NCBI RefSeq assembly: GCF_902826655.1
Contig: NZ_CADEFR010000010.1
Location: forward strand, 32,884-96,883
Length of the DNA: 64,000 bases
Direction of reading: 5' to 3'
Source: an uncultured Methylibium sp.
GTDB taxonomy: Bacteria; Pseudomonadota; Gammaproteobacteria; Burkholderiales; Burkholderiaceae_C
A program made the translations under genes and the position numbers. Shown here piece after piece: positions 29,104-37,510 of the stretch (positions are counted from its first letter, which is position 1; each line of letters begins with the position of its first letter). The notes under the pieces were generated by a model. The model ran no database searches. It saw only the letters and a list, made by a program, of their open reading frames with translations, and was not told the origin of the DNA.

Positions 29104-30236
29104 CGGGTCGGTCCGCCGTCCTGGTCGAGCACCGCGAGCGTCGCCTGCGCGGCCTTCAGGTCGCATTGCGGCGTGAAGTGGCCGTCAGGGATGTAGTGGG
29201 TGCGGTCGGTCGACGGACACAGGTCGAAACTGCTGACGACCGGCACGCCCTTCGCCTCGAGCGTCCGGCGCAGCAGCACGTCCAGGTGGTTCGCGTAGTC
29301 GCGCGTCGAGAACAGCACGACGACGGGCTTCACGCCCTCGGCACGCAGGTCGTCGACCATGCGCTGCAGCACGGCCTCGAACACCTGGATGATGTGCGAG
29401 TCCTTCTTGAAGCCGCGGCTCCCGTAGGCCTGGGCCACGTAGTTGTCGGCGTGCCGCTTGGCCAGGCCGCGCCGCACGAAGCGGGCGATCAGGCTGTGGT
29501 CGAGGGCGCTGGCCGCGAACAGCGGGCGCTGGAAGGCGTCGTCGTGCCGCGCCATCACGTCGAGCTGGCGAGCCCACAGCGCCGGGTCGTCGCGGAAGGC
29601 CCGGGCCAGTTCGTCCGGCGAGTTGATCAGTGGCGTGCCGGTGCGCTCGATGCGACCATCGACCAGCTCGTAGCGCGGGAAGAAGTACGGCATCGGGGCG
29701 TCGGCGTTGACGCTGCCGATGTTCATCGTCAGCACCTGCGCGACGTCCTCGGAGGCGACGCCGATGACTGCCGTGCGCGTCTTGCGTTTGCTGCGGTCGA
29801 GCTCGTAGAAGCCGTAGGCGTGGTTCAGTGGCGCCCCCGGACCGCCGACGAAGCGCAATTTCAGGTCGGGCCGCAGCTCGCGCATCGCCTTGCCCAGGTT
29901 GCCGGCGAAGGAGCTGCCGTAGACCGTGACGTCGACATCGGCCGGCTTGTCGGCCAGCGCCGCCTCGTTGATCCACCCGGCGAACAGGATCGAGTTGGGT
30001 GCCGGGTTCGGCGTCGCGACCAGCTGGCGCAGCTTGCTCTCGTAGGACGAGCCGTACCAGAAATACGACCGCATCGACGCGTTGCGCAGCGGCGTGTGGT
30101 TGAAGGCGACCCAGCACAGCAGCTCGAAGAGCAGCAGCGTCACGACGAACCCGACGGCCGTCACGCCGGCAGCGCGCCAGCGCGACGCGGCCGGCGCGGC
30201 CTCAGAACTGGAAGTAGATGAACTGGGTGGATGCAT
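29100..30236 (-). CDS. Membrane-anchored SGNH protein (DltD/AlgJ-like acyl-transfer partner)
   Basis: A 378-residue protein with one N-terminal membrane anchor (GVTAVGFVVTLLLFELLCWVAF, about 23-45) and a periplasmic SGNH-like domain. VTVYGSSFAGNLG holds the candidate serine, and IPDGHFTPQCD holds an Asp-x-His pair near the C-terminus. Proteins of this design (DltD, AlgJ, AlgX) work with an MBOAT to move an acyl group onto an extracellular polymer. The MBOAT gene is directly upstream and overlaps by 35 bases; fkbH overlaps its 3' end. The partner role is well supported by context; the acyl group is inferred as glyceryl. Confidence 0.82.
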   Translation of the reverse strand: MHPPSSSTSSSEAAPAASRWRAAGVTAVGFVVTLLLFELLCWVAFNHTPLRNASMRSYFWYGSSYESKLRQLVATPNPAPNSILFAGWINEAALADKPADVDVTVYGSSFAGNLGKAMRELRPDLKLRFVGGPGAPLNHAYGFYELDRSKRKTRTAVIGVASEDVAQVLTMNIGSVNADAPMPYFFPRYELVDGRIERTGTPLINSPDELARAFRDDPALWARQLDVMARHDDAFQRPLFAASALDHSLIARFVRRGLAKRHADNYVAQAYGSRGFKKDSHIIQVFEAVLQRMVDDLRAEGVKPVVVLFSTRDYANHLDVLLRRTLEAKGVPVVSSFDLCPSTDRTHYIPDGHFTPQCDLKAAQATLAVLDQDGGPTR

Positions 30237-31623
30237 TCGACAGCCCCATCAGCAGGAGCGTGAACAGCGTGGCGTACAGCGCGCCACGGACCATCGGCGG
30301 CCAGCGCAGGTAGAAGCGCTCGCTTTCGTGGCGGTAGGCCAGGTGGTCCAGCACGAGGAACAGCGGGATCGCCAGCAGCGTCGCGAAGGTCGGGCGCTTG
30401 AGGTGGAAGTCGAGCGCGCCGATGTGCGCGATCGCGCCGAGGAAGTCGCCGATCTGCTCGACCGAGGTGGCGCGGAAGATCAGCAGGCTCACCAGCGTCA
30501 CGTGGAAGTAGAGCACGATCCAGAACGCGCCGGGGATGCGCTTGCGCAGCGGCTTCAGCGCCTTCGGCCACTTGACCAGCGACCACAGGATCAGCATCAG
30601 GCCGTGGTACAGGCCCCACAGGATGTAGGTCCAGGCCGCGCCGTGCCACAGCCCCATCAGCAGCATCGCGTAGAGGTGCGGGCGGGCCTCGTTGAGCTTG
30701 CTGTCGCCCTTGCGCAGGTAGTGCAGCGCGAGCGGCAGGTAGATGTAGTCCTTGACCCAGCTCGACAGGCTGATGTGCCAGCGCGTCCAGTACTCGGACG
30801 GCGACTTGGCATAGAACGGCGTCATGAAGTTCTTGATGACGTCGAAGCCCAGCATCCGCGCGACGCCGCGGGCGACGTCCGTGTAGCCGGAGAAGTCGCA
30901 GTAGATCTGCAGCACGTAGAGGTAGGAGGCCGCCGCCATGTCGGCGCCGCTGAACCCGCCCTGGCCGCTGAAGACCGGGTCGATGGTCTCGGACAGCCCA
31001 TCGGCGATGACGATCTTCTTGAACAGGCCCAGCAGCACCAGGAAGGCGCCTCGCGTGAAGCCCTCGAGCGTCAGCACCCGCGCGGCGGCGATCTGCGGCA
31101 GCAGGCGCGTGGCGCGCTCGATCGGACCCGACAGCAGCAGCGGGAAGAAGGAGACGTAGAGCGCGCAGTCGGTGAAGCTCTCGACCGGCTTCAGCTTGCC
31201 GCGGTGGACGTCGAGCACGTAGCCGATCGCCTGGAAGGTGTAGAACGAGATGCCGACCGGCAGGACCAGGTTGAGGCCGACCCAGCCGAGCTTCATGCCG
31301 AACAGCGCGAGCAGGGCCTCGAAGGACTCGGCGAAGAAGCCGAGGTACTTGAACAGGCCCAGCACGCCCAGCAGCACGCCGACGGCCAGCAGCATCCAGC
31401 GCTTGCGCACGGCCGCGTCCTCGGTCCGGCCCATGGCCCGCGTGCACAGGTAGACGAGCACGGTGGACCCGAGGAGCAGGCCCATGAAGCGCCAGTCCCA
31501 GAAGCCGTAGAAGAAGTAGCTCGCGACGAGCAGCAGGTGGTTCTGCGCCCGGTGCTTCAGCACCGAGTACAGCGCCAGCACCACGGTCATGAAGACGAGG
31601 AAACTGAGACTGTTGAATAGCAC
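30202..31623 (-). CDS. MBOAT family O-acyltransferase (AlgI/DltB-like)
   Basis: The 473-residue polytopic membrane protein begins MLFNSLSFLVFMTVVLALYS, the standard AlgI-family start. It contains ASYFFYGFWDW, LPVGISFYTFQAIGY, DFSGYTDVARGVARMLGF, YWTRWHISLSSWVKDYIY and LLMGLWHGAAWTYILWG with the catalytic His. It should accept an acyl group from a cytoplasmic thioester and pass it across the membrane for O-acylation of a polysaccharide. It leads the operon MBOAT-SGNH-FkbH-ACP. Classical AlgI uses acetyl groups, so O-acetylation is the alternative to glyceryl transfer. Confidence 0.94.
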   Translation of the reverse strand: MLFNSLSFLVFMTVVLALYSVLKHRAQNHLLLVASYFFYGFWDWRFMGLLLGSTVLVYLCTRAMGRTEDAAVRKRWMLLAVGVLLGVLGLFKYLGFFAESFEALLALFGMKLGWVGLNLVLPVGISFYTFQAIGYVLDVHRGKLKPVESFTDCALYVSFFPLLLSGPIERATRLLPQIAAARVLTLEGFTRGAFLVLLGLFKKIVIADGLSETIDPVFSGQGGFSGADMAAASYLYVLQIYCDFSGYTDVARGVARMLGFDVIKNFMTPFYAKSPSEYWTRWHISLSSWVKDYIYLPLALHYLRKGDSKLNEARPHLYAMLLMGLWHGAAWTYILWGLYHGLMLILWSLVKWPKALKPLRKRIPGAFWIVLYFHVTLVSLLIFRATSVEQIGDFLGAIAHIGALDFHLKRPTFATLLAIPLFLVLDHLAYRHESERFYLRWPPMVRGALYATLFTLLLMGLSNASTQFIYFQF

Positions 31624-31850
31624 GGAGGGCCCTCGATGCGCGCGGATTGTAGGGTCGCGTCCCGCGCGTTCTCGCCGTGGCGGAACCCCTCGTTCGCGCG
31701 TCGCGACACGCTTGCGCGCATGCGCTCGCGTCGCATCGGTACTTGGTCACGCGGGGCACCGGATCGAGGTGGCGATGCCGCCATCGGGTGCGGAAGCGAC
31801 CACAATCGGGCGCTTCGCGCGCAGCGCTCCTCGTCCGTCACGCCCGCGTC
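31624..31850. promoter_or_regulatory. Divergent promoter region, MBOAT operon and GT4 gene
   Basis: These 227 bases separate two divergent starts and must contain both promoters. I found no convincing -35/-10 pair, operator palindrome or small gene. The in-frame extension of the GT4 gene into this region encodes Arg-rich sequence without family similarity. Confidence 0.4.
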
Positions 31851-33035
31851 ATGGCCTCGTCGCAGAACACGCCCCAGCTGCTGTACATCGCTCCCGGTGA
31901 TCCGTGGGACCGCTGGACCAACTCCGGCACCTCGATCTCTCTGATCGAGGGATTGCGTGCGAAGGGCCTGCTGTTCGGTGCACTGAGCCGCTTCGCGACC
32001 GACACGGCCGAGCTGCACGGCCGCAGCCCGCTGCGCCACCTGACGCGCGAGGCCGGCGGGCGCCTGTCGAAGCTGCTGCGCCGGCCGCCGCCGTCGCGGC
32101 CCGAGACCGTCGACGAGCGTGCCGAGCCCTGGGCGTCGGTGCTGCGCCGGCTGCCGCCGAACAGCTGGGTGCTGTACCACTACGCCTTGCCCGAGATCGA
32201 TCGCTCGCTGCCGATCCGGCGCGTGCTGTTCCAGGACATGACGGTCGACGACGCCGTCGCCGCGCGCGGCTTCGGCTGGAGCCGCCTCAGCGCCGCCGAG
32301 GTCGACGAGCGCCGGGCGCGCACCGCGCAGGCCAACCGCGACGCCGATGCGATCGTGTCCTTCGCGGGCTTCGTGGCCGACACCATGCATGCGCAGTACG
32401 GCATCCCCAAGTCCAAGGTCTTCCCGATCGGGGGCGGTCCGATCCGCCGCTGGGACCGGCCGGTGCCGGCCGACCTCGAGCGCTATCGCCAGCGGCACGT
32501 GCTGTTCTGCGGCCGGGCCTGGGAGCGCAAGGGCGGGCCGGTCCTGATCGAGGCCTTCCGGCGCGTGCGCCGCGAGCTGCCCGATGCGAAGCTGACCGTC
32601 GTCAGCTCCGGCGCGCCGCCGCTGAACGAACCCGGCGTCGAGCAGCTGGGGCTGATCGACGACGCGCGGCTGCACCAGCTCTTCAGCACCTGCTCGCTGT
32701 TCACGATGCCCAGCATCTGCGAGTCGTGGGGGCTGGTCTACGTCGAAGCCGCCGCCCACGGCTGCCCGACGGCCAACTGGAGCAACTGGGCCTTGCCCGA
32801 CATCGTCGACCGCAACGTCACCGGCGTGCTGACCGACCGCCACGACGCCGACGGCCTGGCCGAGGCGCTGGTCGAGGCGCTGCGCGACCCGCAGCACCTG
32901 ATGGAGATGGGGCAGAACGCCGTCCGGCGCGTGCACGAGGTGCTGGACTGGCCGCACGTGATGGACCGCTTGCTGGCCGCCACCTTCCCCGAGGCGCTGG
33001 ACGGCCGCGAGCCGGTGTGGATGCGGCCGCGCTGA
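31851..33035 (+). CDS. Glycosyltransferase family 4 (GT-B fold)
   Basis: The 394-residue protein from ATG 31851 (MASSQNTPQLLYIAPGDPWD) has a GT-B layout. The C-terminal half shows VLFCGRAWERKGGPVLIEAF, VVSSGAPPL and the E-x7-E type motif in SICESWGLVYVEAAAHG, which binds the nucleotide sugar. The frame is open from 31677, but those 58 residues are Arg-rich and non-conserved. It is expected to be a retaining cytoplasmic enzyme that extends the EPS repeat unit. It is the last gene of the cassette between the two long direct repeats. Confidence 0.88.
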   Translation: MASSQNTPQLLYIAPGDPWDRWTNSGTSISLIEGLRAKGLLFGALSRFATDTAELHGRSPLRHLTREAGGRLSKLLRRPPPSRPETVDERAEPWASVLRRLPPNSWVLYHYALPEIDRSLPIRRVLFQDMTVDDAVAARGFGWSRLSAAEVDERRARTAQANRDADAIVSFAGFVADTMHAQYGIPKSKVFPIGGGPIRRWDRPVPADLERYRQRHVLFCGRAWERKGGPVLIEAFRRVRRELPDAKLTVVSSGAPPLNEPGVEQLGLIDDARLHQLFSTCSLFTMPSICESWGLVYVEAAAHGCPTANWSNWALPDIVDRNVTGVLTDRHDADGLAEALVEALRDPQHLMEMGQNAVRRVHEVLDWPHVMDRLLAATFPEALDGREPVWMRPR

Positions 33036-33374
33036 GCGCAACCGTCCCCCATCCGCCCGCTGGCCATCAGATGTAGCGGTCTGTAACTTCTGCGCCTGGC
33101 GCCGTGCCGGCGCACCGGTCGAATCGGTCACGCAAAACTGCGCTTTCGACCGCCCCTGCCCAGCGTCGAGGCCCGGTCGGCGAGCGGCGAGGCATTACCT
33201 CCTGCGACAAATTGGACCCCCACTTCGAGGGGGGCTGTCCCCGACAATCCTTGAACTTCTCGCCGGCTCAAGGCGGTCTGTTCCGACAGCCCCTGACCCA
33301 GAGCCTGCGAGCGGTCCGTCGAAGCGCCGATCCGGTGCCCAGCACGGCCCAAAGACCTCGATCCAGTCCATCGC
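33036..33374. other. Intergenic region upstream of lipoprotein copy 2
   Basis: These 339 bases hold no convincing gene. They include a C-run and G-run pair near 33218-33236 (ACCCCCACTTCGAGGGGG) that can form a short hairpin, and probably the promoter of the following lipoprotein. No clear -10/-35 elements stand out. The sequence shows no evident similarity to the leader of lipoprotein copy 1, so the two copies are likely expressed independently. Confidence 0.4.
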
Positions 33375-34733
33375 ATGCACCAGCCGAACCGCCCTGCGCC
33401 GCAGTCCACCGCGACCCGCCTCCTCTTCCTGTCCATGGCCTTTGCGGTATTGAGTGCCTGCGGCGGCGGCGGTGGCGGCGAGACCGCGGGTTCCGAGGGT
33501 CCGGTGGGCACACCGTCCCCGTCGCCTTCTCCGTCGCCCTCACCTTCCCCGTCGCCGTCCCCGGCGCCGCCGGCGGGTGCCACGGTGACGCTCTACTTCA
33601 GCGACTGCCAGACGGGCGCTGCGTCCGGGTGCGTGGCGGGCAACAACGCCAACGCCGGCACCCAGGCCTCGCCCAAGCGCGACCTCTCCGGCATCAACGT
33701 CAACAACCTCGGCGCCGGCTCCCAGCTCTTCTTCGCCCGCGGCGGCTCCTGGAACATCGGCCAGCTCGAACTCGCCAACAACAACGTCTCCGCCTCCAAC
33801 CCCCTCGTCCTGGACGCCTGGGGCTCCGGCGTCGCCCCCACCCTGCGCTCCACCTCCGCCGCCGCCGCCATCCAGCTCGGCGGCCGCTGGGGCAACACCG
33901 ACAACGACGGCGGCTACGTCCTGCGCAACCTGCGCATCGACGGCCTGGGCACCGGCCAGACCGGCATCTGGCTGCTCCATAACGTCCACGACGTCACCAT
34001 CGAGAACGTCGAGATCACCGGCTTCTGGATCGGCATCTACGGCACCCCGGGCTCCCCCTACGGCGTCAACAACGTCTCCCTGCGCAACTCCACCATCCGC
34101 CGCAATGGCTCCATGGGCTGGCTCGGCGGCGCCGACAACCTCACCATCGACAACGTCCTGTTCGAGGCCAACAACTTCAACGGCGACCCGCGCAACCACG
34201 CCCTCTATCTCAGCCACTCCGACAACGTGCGCATCACCAACAACCGCTTCATCCGCAACTCGGTCGTCAACGGCCAGTGCACCGGCGGCAACGTGACGGT
34301 CCACGGCGTCGTCAACGGCATGACCATCGAGAACAACCTCGTCGAGCAGGACGCCAGCGCCATGACCTGCTACGGCATGGCCATCACCTCGGGCTATGAC
34401 TCGGTCGAGACCTTCCGCAACACCGTCGTGCGCGGCAACACCATCGTCAACCTCGGCCTGTGCTCGATCTGCGTCAACTCCGCCCCGGGCATCGTCATCG
34501 AGAACAACCGCTCCATCAACACCCGCGCCACCTACCACGTCGGCGTCGTCGAGCCCGCCAACGGCGAGCAGGACGTCGCCTCCACTGGCGCCGTCGTCCG
34601 CAACAACACCCTCTGCCAGACCACCCCGGTCAGCGGCGCCGCGGCAGCCGCCGTCGGGGCCATCGGTGCCATCCTGAGCGGCAACGTCACCTTGACGGGA
34701 GCTTCGGCCTCGACCGGCGTCTGCGCCCGCTGA
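33375..34733 (+). CDS. Right-handed beta-helix lipoprotein with (Ser-Pro)n linker, copy 2
   Basis: The 452-residue lipoprotein has lipobox VLSAC (Cys29), a Gly-rich patch after the Cys, a short Ser-Pro stalk (residues about 47-65), then the same beta-helix as lipoprotein copy 1, from LYFSDCQTGAASGC to TGVCAR. The helix differs only in the last 30 or so residues. It lacks the small N-terminal domain of copy 1. The domain has several Cys residues and Asn ladders typical of extracellular parallel beta-helices. A role in binding, trimming or epimerising the EPS at the outer membrane is inferred. Confidence 0.85.
   Translation: MHQPNRPAPQSTATRLLFLSMAFAVLSACGGGGGGETAGSEGPVGTPSPSPSPSPSPSPSPSPAPPAGATVTLYFSDCQTGAASGCVAGNNANAGTQASPKRDLSGINVNNLGAGSQLFFARGGSWNIGQLELANNNVSASNPLVLDAWGSGVAPTLRSTSAAAAIQLGGRWGNTDNDGGYVLRNLRIDGLGTGQTGIWLLHNVHDVTIENVEITGFWIGIYGTPGSPYGVNNVSLRNSTIRRNGSMGWLGGADNLTIDNVLFEANNFNGDPRNHALYLSHSDNVRITNNRFIRNSVVNGQCTGGNVTVHGVVNGMTIENNLVEQDASAMTCYGMAITSGYDSVETFRNTVVRGNTIVNLGLCSICVNSAPGIVIENNRSINTRATYHVGVVEPANGEQDVASTGAVVRNNTLCQTTPVSGAAAAAVGAIGAILSGNVTLTGASASTGVCAR
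33591..34642 (+). repeat. Long direct repeat, copy 2 (beta-helix coding block)
   Basis: Partner of 24487-25538, with the same orientation and 9,104-base offset. Sequence beyond 34642 (gcggcagccgccgtc) and before 33591 diverges at once. The first ~700 bases use TCC for Ser and CTC for Leu much more than neighbouring genes, which prefer TCG and CTG. Confidence 0.93.
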
Positions 34734-34786
34734 GCCCGTCGTCCCGGACTCGGCGGGTCGGCAGGACCGCCGCGTTCTGATCGCCA

Positions 34787-34820
34787 TCGCGCCGCCCGGC
34801 CTCCAGGCCCGGCGGCGCGA
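34787..34820 (+). terminator. Strong hairpin after lipoprotein copy 2
   Basis: A 10-bp stem (TCGCGCCGCC with GGCGGCGCGA), one C-C mismatch and an inner GGCCT-cc-AGGCC hairpin lie 54 bases after the stop. There is no U-run, so it may act as a Rho-assisted terminator or 3' stabiliser. Its layout matches the hairpin after lipoprotein copy 1. Confidence 0.6.
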
Positions 34821-34966
34821 CTGCTTGTGGCTCTGCCGGCCATCGATCGCCACCCCAAGGACGGGGGCTCGGCAACGGGCCGTCGTCGACGGGCGCTCCG
34901 TTAACATCCCTCGACGCTGACGCCCTAGCCTGCACCGGGGCGCCCTTCAACCGGACCGGAGATCAG

Positions 34967-36238
34967 ATGATCGGCATGCCCGTCTTCGGCCGCACGACTC
35001 GCCCGCTGCGTCTGCGTCACGGCCTGCTGTGGGCGCTGACCCTGGGGCTGGCCGGACTGGCCGGCTGCGCCAACCTGGCGTCCGCCCGCAGCTATCACTT
35101 CAGCGATTGCCAGGAAGGCGCCGCGCCCGGCTGCGTGCCCGGCAGCAACGGCAACCCGGGGACGGCCGCCGCGCCCAAGCGCGACCTGTCCGCGATCGAC
35201 GTCAACTCGCTGGCACCGGGTTCGCAACTGCTGTTCCGCCGGGGTGGGTCGTGGAACCACCGCATGCTGGAGCTCGAGAACGACTACGTCACGCCGACCG
35301 CTCCGCTGGTGTTCGACGCCTACGGCGAGGGCCCGCTGCCGCTGCTGCGGACCGCACGGGCCAACGCCTTCCTGGTCGGGGGCCGCTGGGCCAACACCAG
35401 CAACGACGGTGGCTACACCTTCCGCAACCTCAAGCTCGATGGGCTCGGCACTGCGGACTGGGGCATCTGGCTCGTCCACAACGTGCGCAACGTGACGGTC
35501 GAGAACGTCGAGATCACCGGCTTTCACATCGCCATCCACGCCAGCGGCGGCGGCCCGCACGGCATCCACCACGTGATCGTGCGCAACTCGACCATCCGGC
35601 GCAACGGCTCGATGGGATTCCTGGGGACGATCAACGACAGCGTCTTCGAGGGCAACCTGTTCGAAGCCAACAACTTCTCGGGCAGCAACCGCAACCACGC
35701 GATCTACCAGTCCGGCGGCAACAACAACACCTTCCGCAACAACAAGCTGATCCGCAACTCGGTCGCCAACGGCACCTGCACCGGGGGCAACTTCACGGTC
35801 CACGGTCAGGTGGACCGCCTGCTGATCGAGGGCAACCTGATCGAGCAGGACGCTGCGGCCGGCGGCTGCTACGGCTTCAGCGTGACGACCGGCTACGACT
35901 CGAACGAGTGGTTCCGCAACGTCGTCGTCCGCGGCAACACGGTCGTCAATGTCGGCTACTGCGCCGTGTGCGCCAATGCCGCGCCGGGCATTGTGATCGA
36001 GGGCAACCGGCTGATCAACACCGCCAGCACCTACCAGGTCAGCGTGCAGATCCCGACCAGCAAGCGCAGCCCGGGCGACGACGAGGACGCGCGCGCGGTC
36101 GTACGCAACAACGTGATCTGCCACGCCGCGCCGGCGAGCGGCAGCACCGACGTGCGCGTCGCCGGCGACGGCGCCCAGGTGAGCGGCAACGTCTACCGAC
36201 GCGACCGGGACGCGACGACGGGGCCGTGTGCCCGTTGA
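34967..36238 (+). CDS. Right-handed beta-helix lipoprotein, diverged third paralogue
   Basis: A 423-residue lipoprotein with lipobox LAGC (Cys34) and no stalk; the helix starts almost directly (YHFSDCQEGAAPGC). It aligns along its length with the two repeated lipoproteins (PKRDLSAIDVNSLAPGSQLLF, NSTIRRNGSMGF, APGIVIEGNRLIN), clearly related but much less similar, and uses the host-like TCG and CTG codons. GGAGATCAG precedes ATG 34967. The gene is 45 bases upstream of a GT4 gene and probably co-transcribed with it. Function is unknown beyond probable polysaccharide contact. Confidence 0.85.
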   Translation: MIGMPVFGRTTRPLRLRHGLLWALTLGLAGLAGCANLASARSYHFSDCQEGAAPGCVPGSNGNPGTAAAPKRDLSAIDVNSLAPGSQLLFRRGGSWNHRMLELENDYVTPTAPLVFDAYGEGPLPLLRTARANAFLVGGRWANTSNDGGYTFRNLKLDGLGTADWGIWLVHNVRNVTVENVEITGFHIAIHASGGGPHGIHHVIVRNSTIRRNGSMGFLGTINDSVFEGNLFEANNFSGSNRNHAIYQSGGNNNTFRNNKLIRNSVANGTCTGGNFTVHGQVDRLLIEGNLIEQDAAAGGCYGFSVTTGYDSNEWFRNVVVRGNTVVNVGYCAVCANAAPGIVIEGNRLINTASTYQVSVQIPTSKRSPGDDEDARAVVRNNVICHAAPASGSTDVRVAGDGAQVSGNVYRRDRDATTGPCAR

Positions 36239-36283
36239 GCGGACCCGCAGGGACCATCAACGCAGAGCCAGCCAACGCGCAAC

Positions 36284-37504
36284 ATGATCAATGACGACGT
36301 GGTCATCTTCCTCATCGCCCCCAACGTCGGCGAGCAGATGGGAGGAGAAGCCATCAAGGCGCTGCAGATCTTCCAGGAACTGAAGAAGGTCCATCGCCAC
36401 ACCTACCAGATCACGCACGCGCGCAACGTCCCGGAGGTCCGCGACCGCCTGAAGCTCGACGACGTGTTCTTCGTCGAGGATGACTGGCTGACGATGGCGC
36501 TGTGGCGGACGAAGGTCCTCGGCTTCCTGATCAACAGCGTGTTCAGCAAGCGTGCGGTCCAGCTTGCGGAGCGCAAGGCGCAGGAGCTCGGGCTCGCCGA
36601 TCGCTTCGTGATCCTGCATCAGACCGAACCCAACTCGCCGGTCACGCCGCGCAGCATCTCGCGCCGCCACCGCAACGTGTTCGGGCCGATCAACGGCAAC
36701 ATCTACTACCCGGCGATCTTCCGGGCCCACGAGAAGCTGCAGGCCCGCATCCGCCGCATCTTCCACATGCCGACGCAGAGGCTCAACCGCCTGCTGTTCA
36801 GCGACCTCAAGAAGGCCGACATGATCCTGTGCGCGGGCGGCGACCGCACGCGGGTTTCGCTGCGCGCCGCCGGCTGCCCCGAGGCCATCGTCCGCGAGTC
36901 GCTCGACTGCGGCATCCGCGAGGAACTGCTGCAGCGCCCGCGCGTCACGCATCAGGGCAACAACCCGCGCTTCCTGCACTTCGGGCGGCTGGTCTTCCAC
37001 AAGGGCACGGCGCTGATCATCGAGTCGCTGCCGAAGACGCGGCAGCGCATCTGCCTCGACATCGTGGGCCGCGGCCCCGAGCTCGAGAACTGCCAGGCGC
37101 TGGTCGCGCGCCTCGGCCTCGGCGACCGCGTGCGCTTCCTCGGCTGGTACGAAAGTCACCAGGACCTGTTCGCCTCCTTCCACCAGTACCGCGGCGTGCT
37201 CCTGCCCAGCATCGAGGACGCGAACGGCATCGTCGTCCAGGAGGCGATGGCGGCCGGCCTGCCGCCGATCTGCCTGGATTGGGGCGGCCCGCAGCTGCTG
37301 GTCGACGACGGCGTCAACGGCTTCCTCATCGAGCCGCGGACCCGGGACCACATCACCGATGCGATCGCCGCCCGGCTCGACAGGCTGACCGAGGACGCGG
37401 CCCTGGCGGAGTCGATGTCCGTCGCCGCGCGGGCCAAGGCCGAGGCCTGGCGCTGGCCCCGCATCATCGAGAGCTGGTCCGGCCTCTACGCCCAGCTGCG
37501 CTGA
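36284..37504 (+). CDS. Glycosyltransferase family 4 (GT-B fold)
   Basis: The 406-residue protein begins MINDDVVIFLIAPNVGEQMGG, a family 4 donor/acceptor loop. LHFGRLVFHKGTALIIESL, DIVGRGPELENC and SIEDANGIVVQEAMAAGLP complete the nucleotide-sugar site with two glutamates. It should be a retaining transferase in EPS repeat-unit assembly. It ends six bases from the convergent stop of the GMC oxidoreductase gene, and no terminator hairpin is evident between them. Confidence 0.88.
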   Translation: MINDDVVIFLIAPNVGEQMGGEAIKALQIFQELKKVHRHTYQITHARNVPEVRDRLKLDDVFFVEDDWLTMALWRTKVLGFLINSVFSKRAVQLAERKAQELGLADRFVILHQTEPNSPVTPRSISRRHRNVFGPINGNIYYPAIFRAHEKLQARIRRIFHMPTQRLNRLLFSDLKKADMILCAGGDRTRVSLRAAGCPEAIVRESLDCGIREELLQRPRVTHQGNNPRFLHFGRLVFHKGTALIIESLPKTRQRICLDIVGRGPELENCQALVARLGLGDRVRFLGWYESHQDLFASFHQYRGVLLPSIEDANGIVVQEAMAAGLPPICLDWGGPQLLVDDGVNGFLIEPRTRDHITDAIAARLDRLTEDAALAESMSVAARAKAEAWRWPRIIESWSGLYAQLR

Positions 37505-37510
37505 GCACCC

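Noticed and set aside
31677-31850. N-terminal extension of the GT4 gene
   Set aside because: Arg-rich sequence without family similarity; ATG 31851 starts the conserved domain.
33218-33236. C-run/G-run hairpin as a riboswitch
   Set aside because: Only a short simple stem; no conserved aptamer features recognised.
24487-34642. Long direct repeats as ends of a transposon or integrated element
   Set aside because: The repeats are coding beta-helix blocks. No transposase, integrase, inverted ends or target duplication is seen.
37505-37510. Bidirectional terminator between the convergent GT4 and GMC genes
   Set aside because: Only six bases separate the stops and no stem with T-runs is visible.
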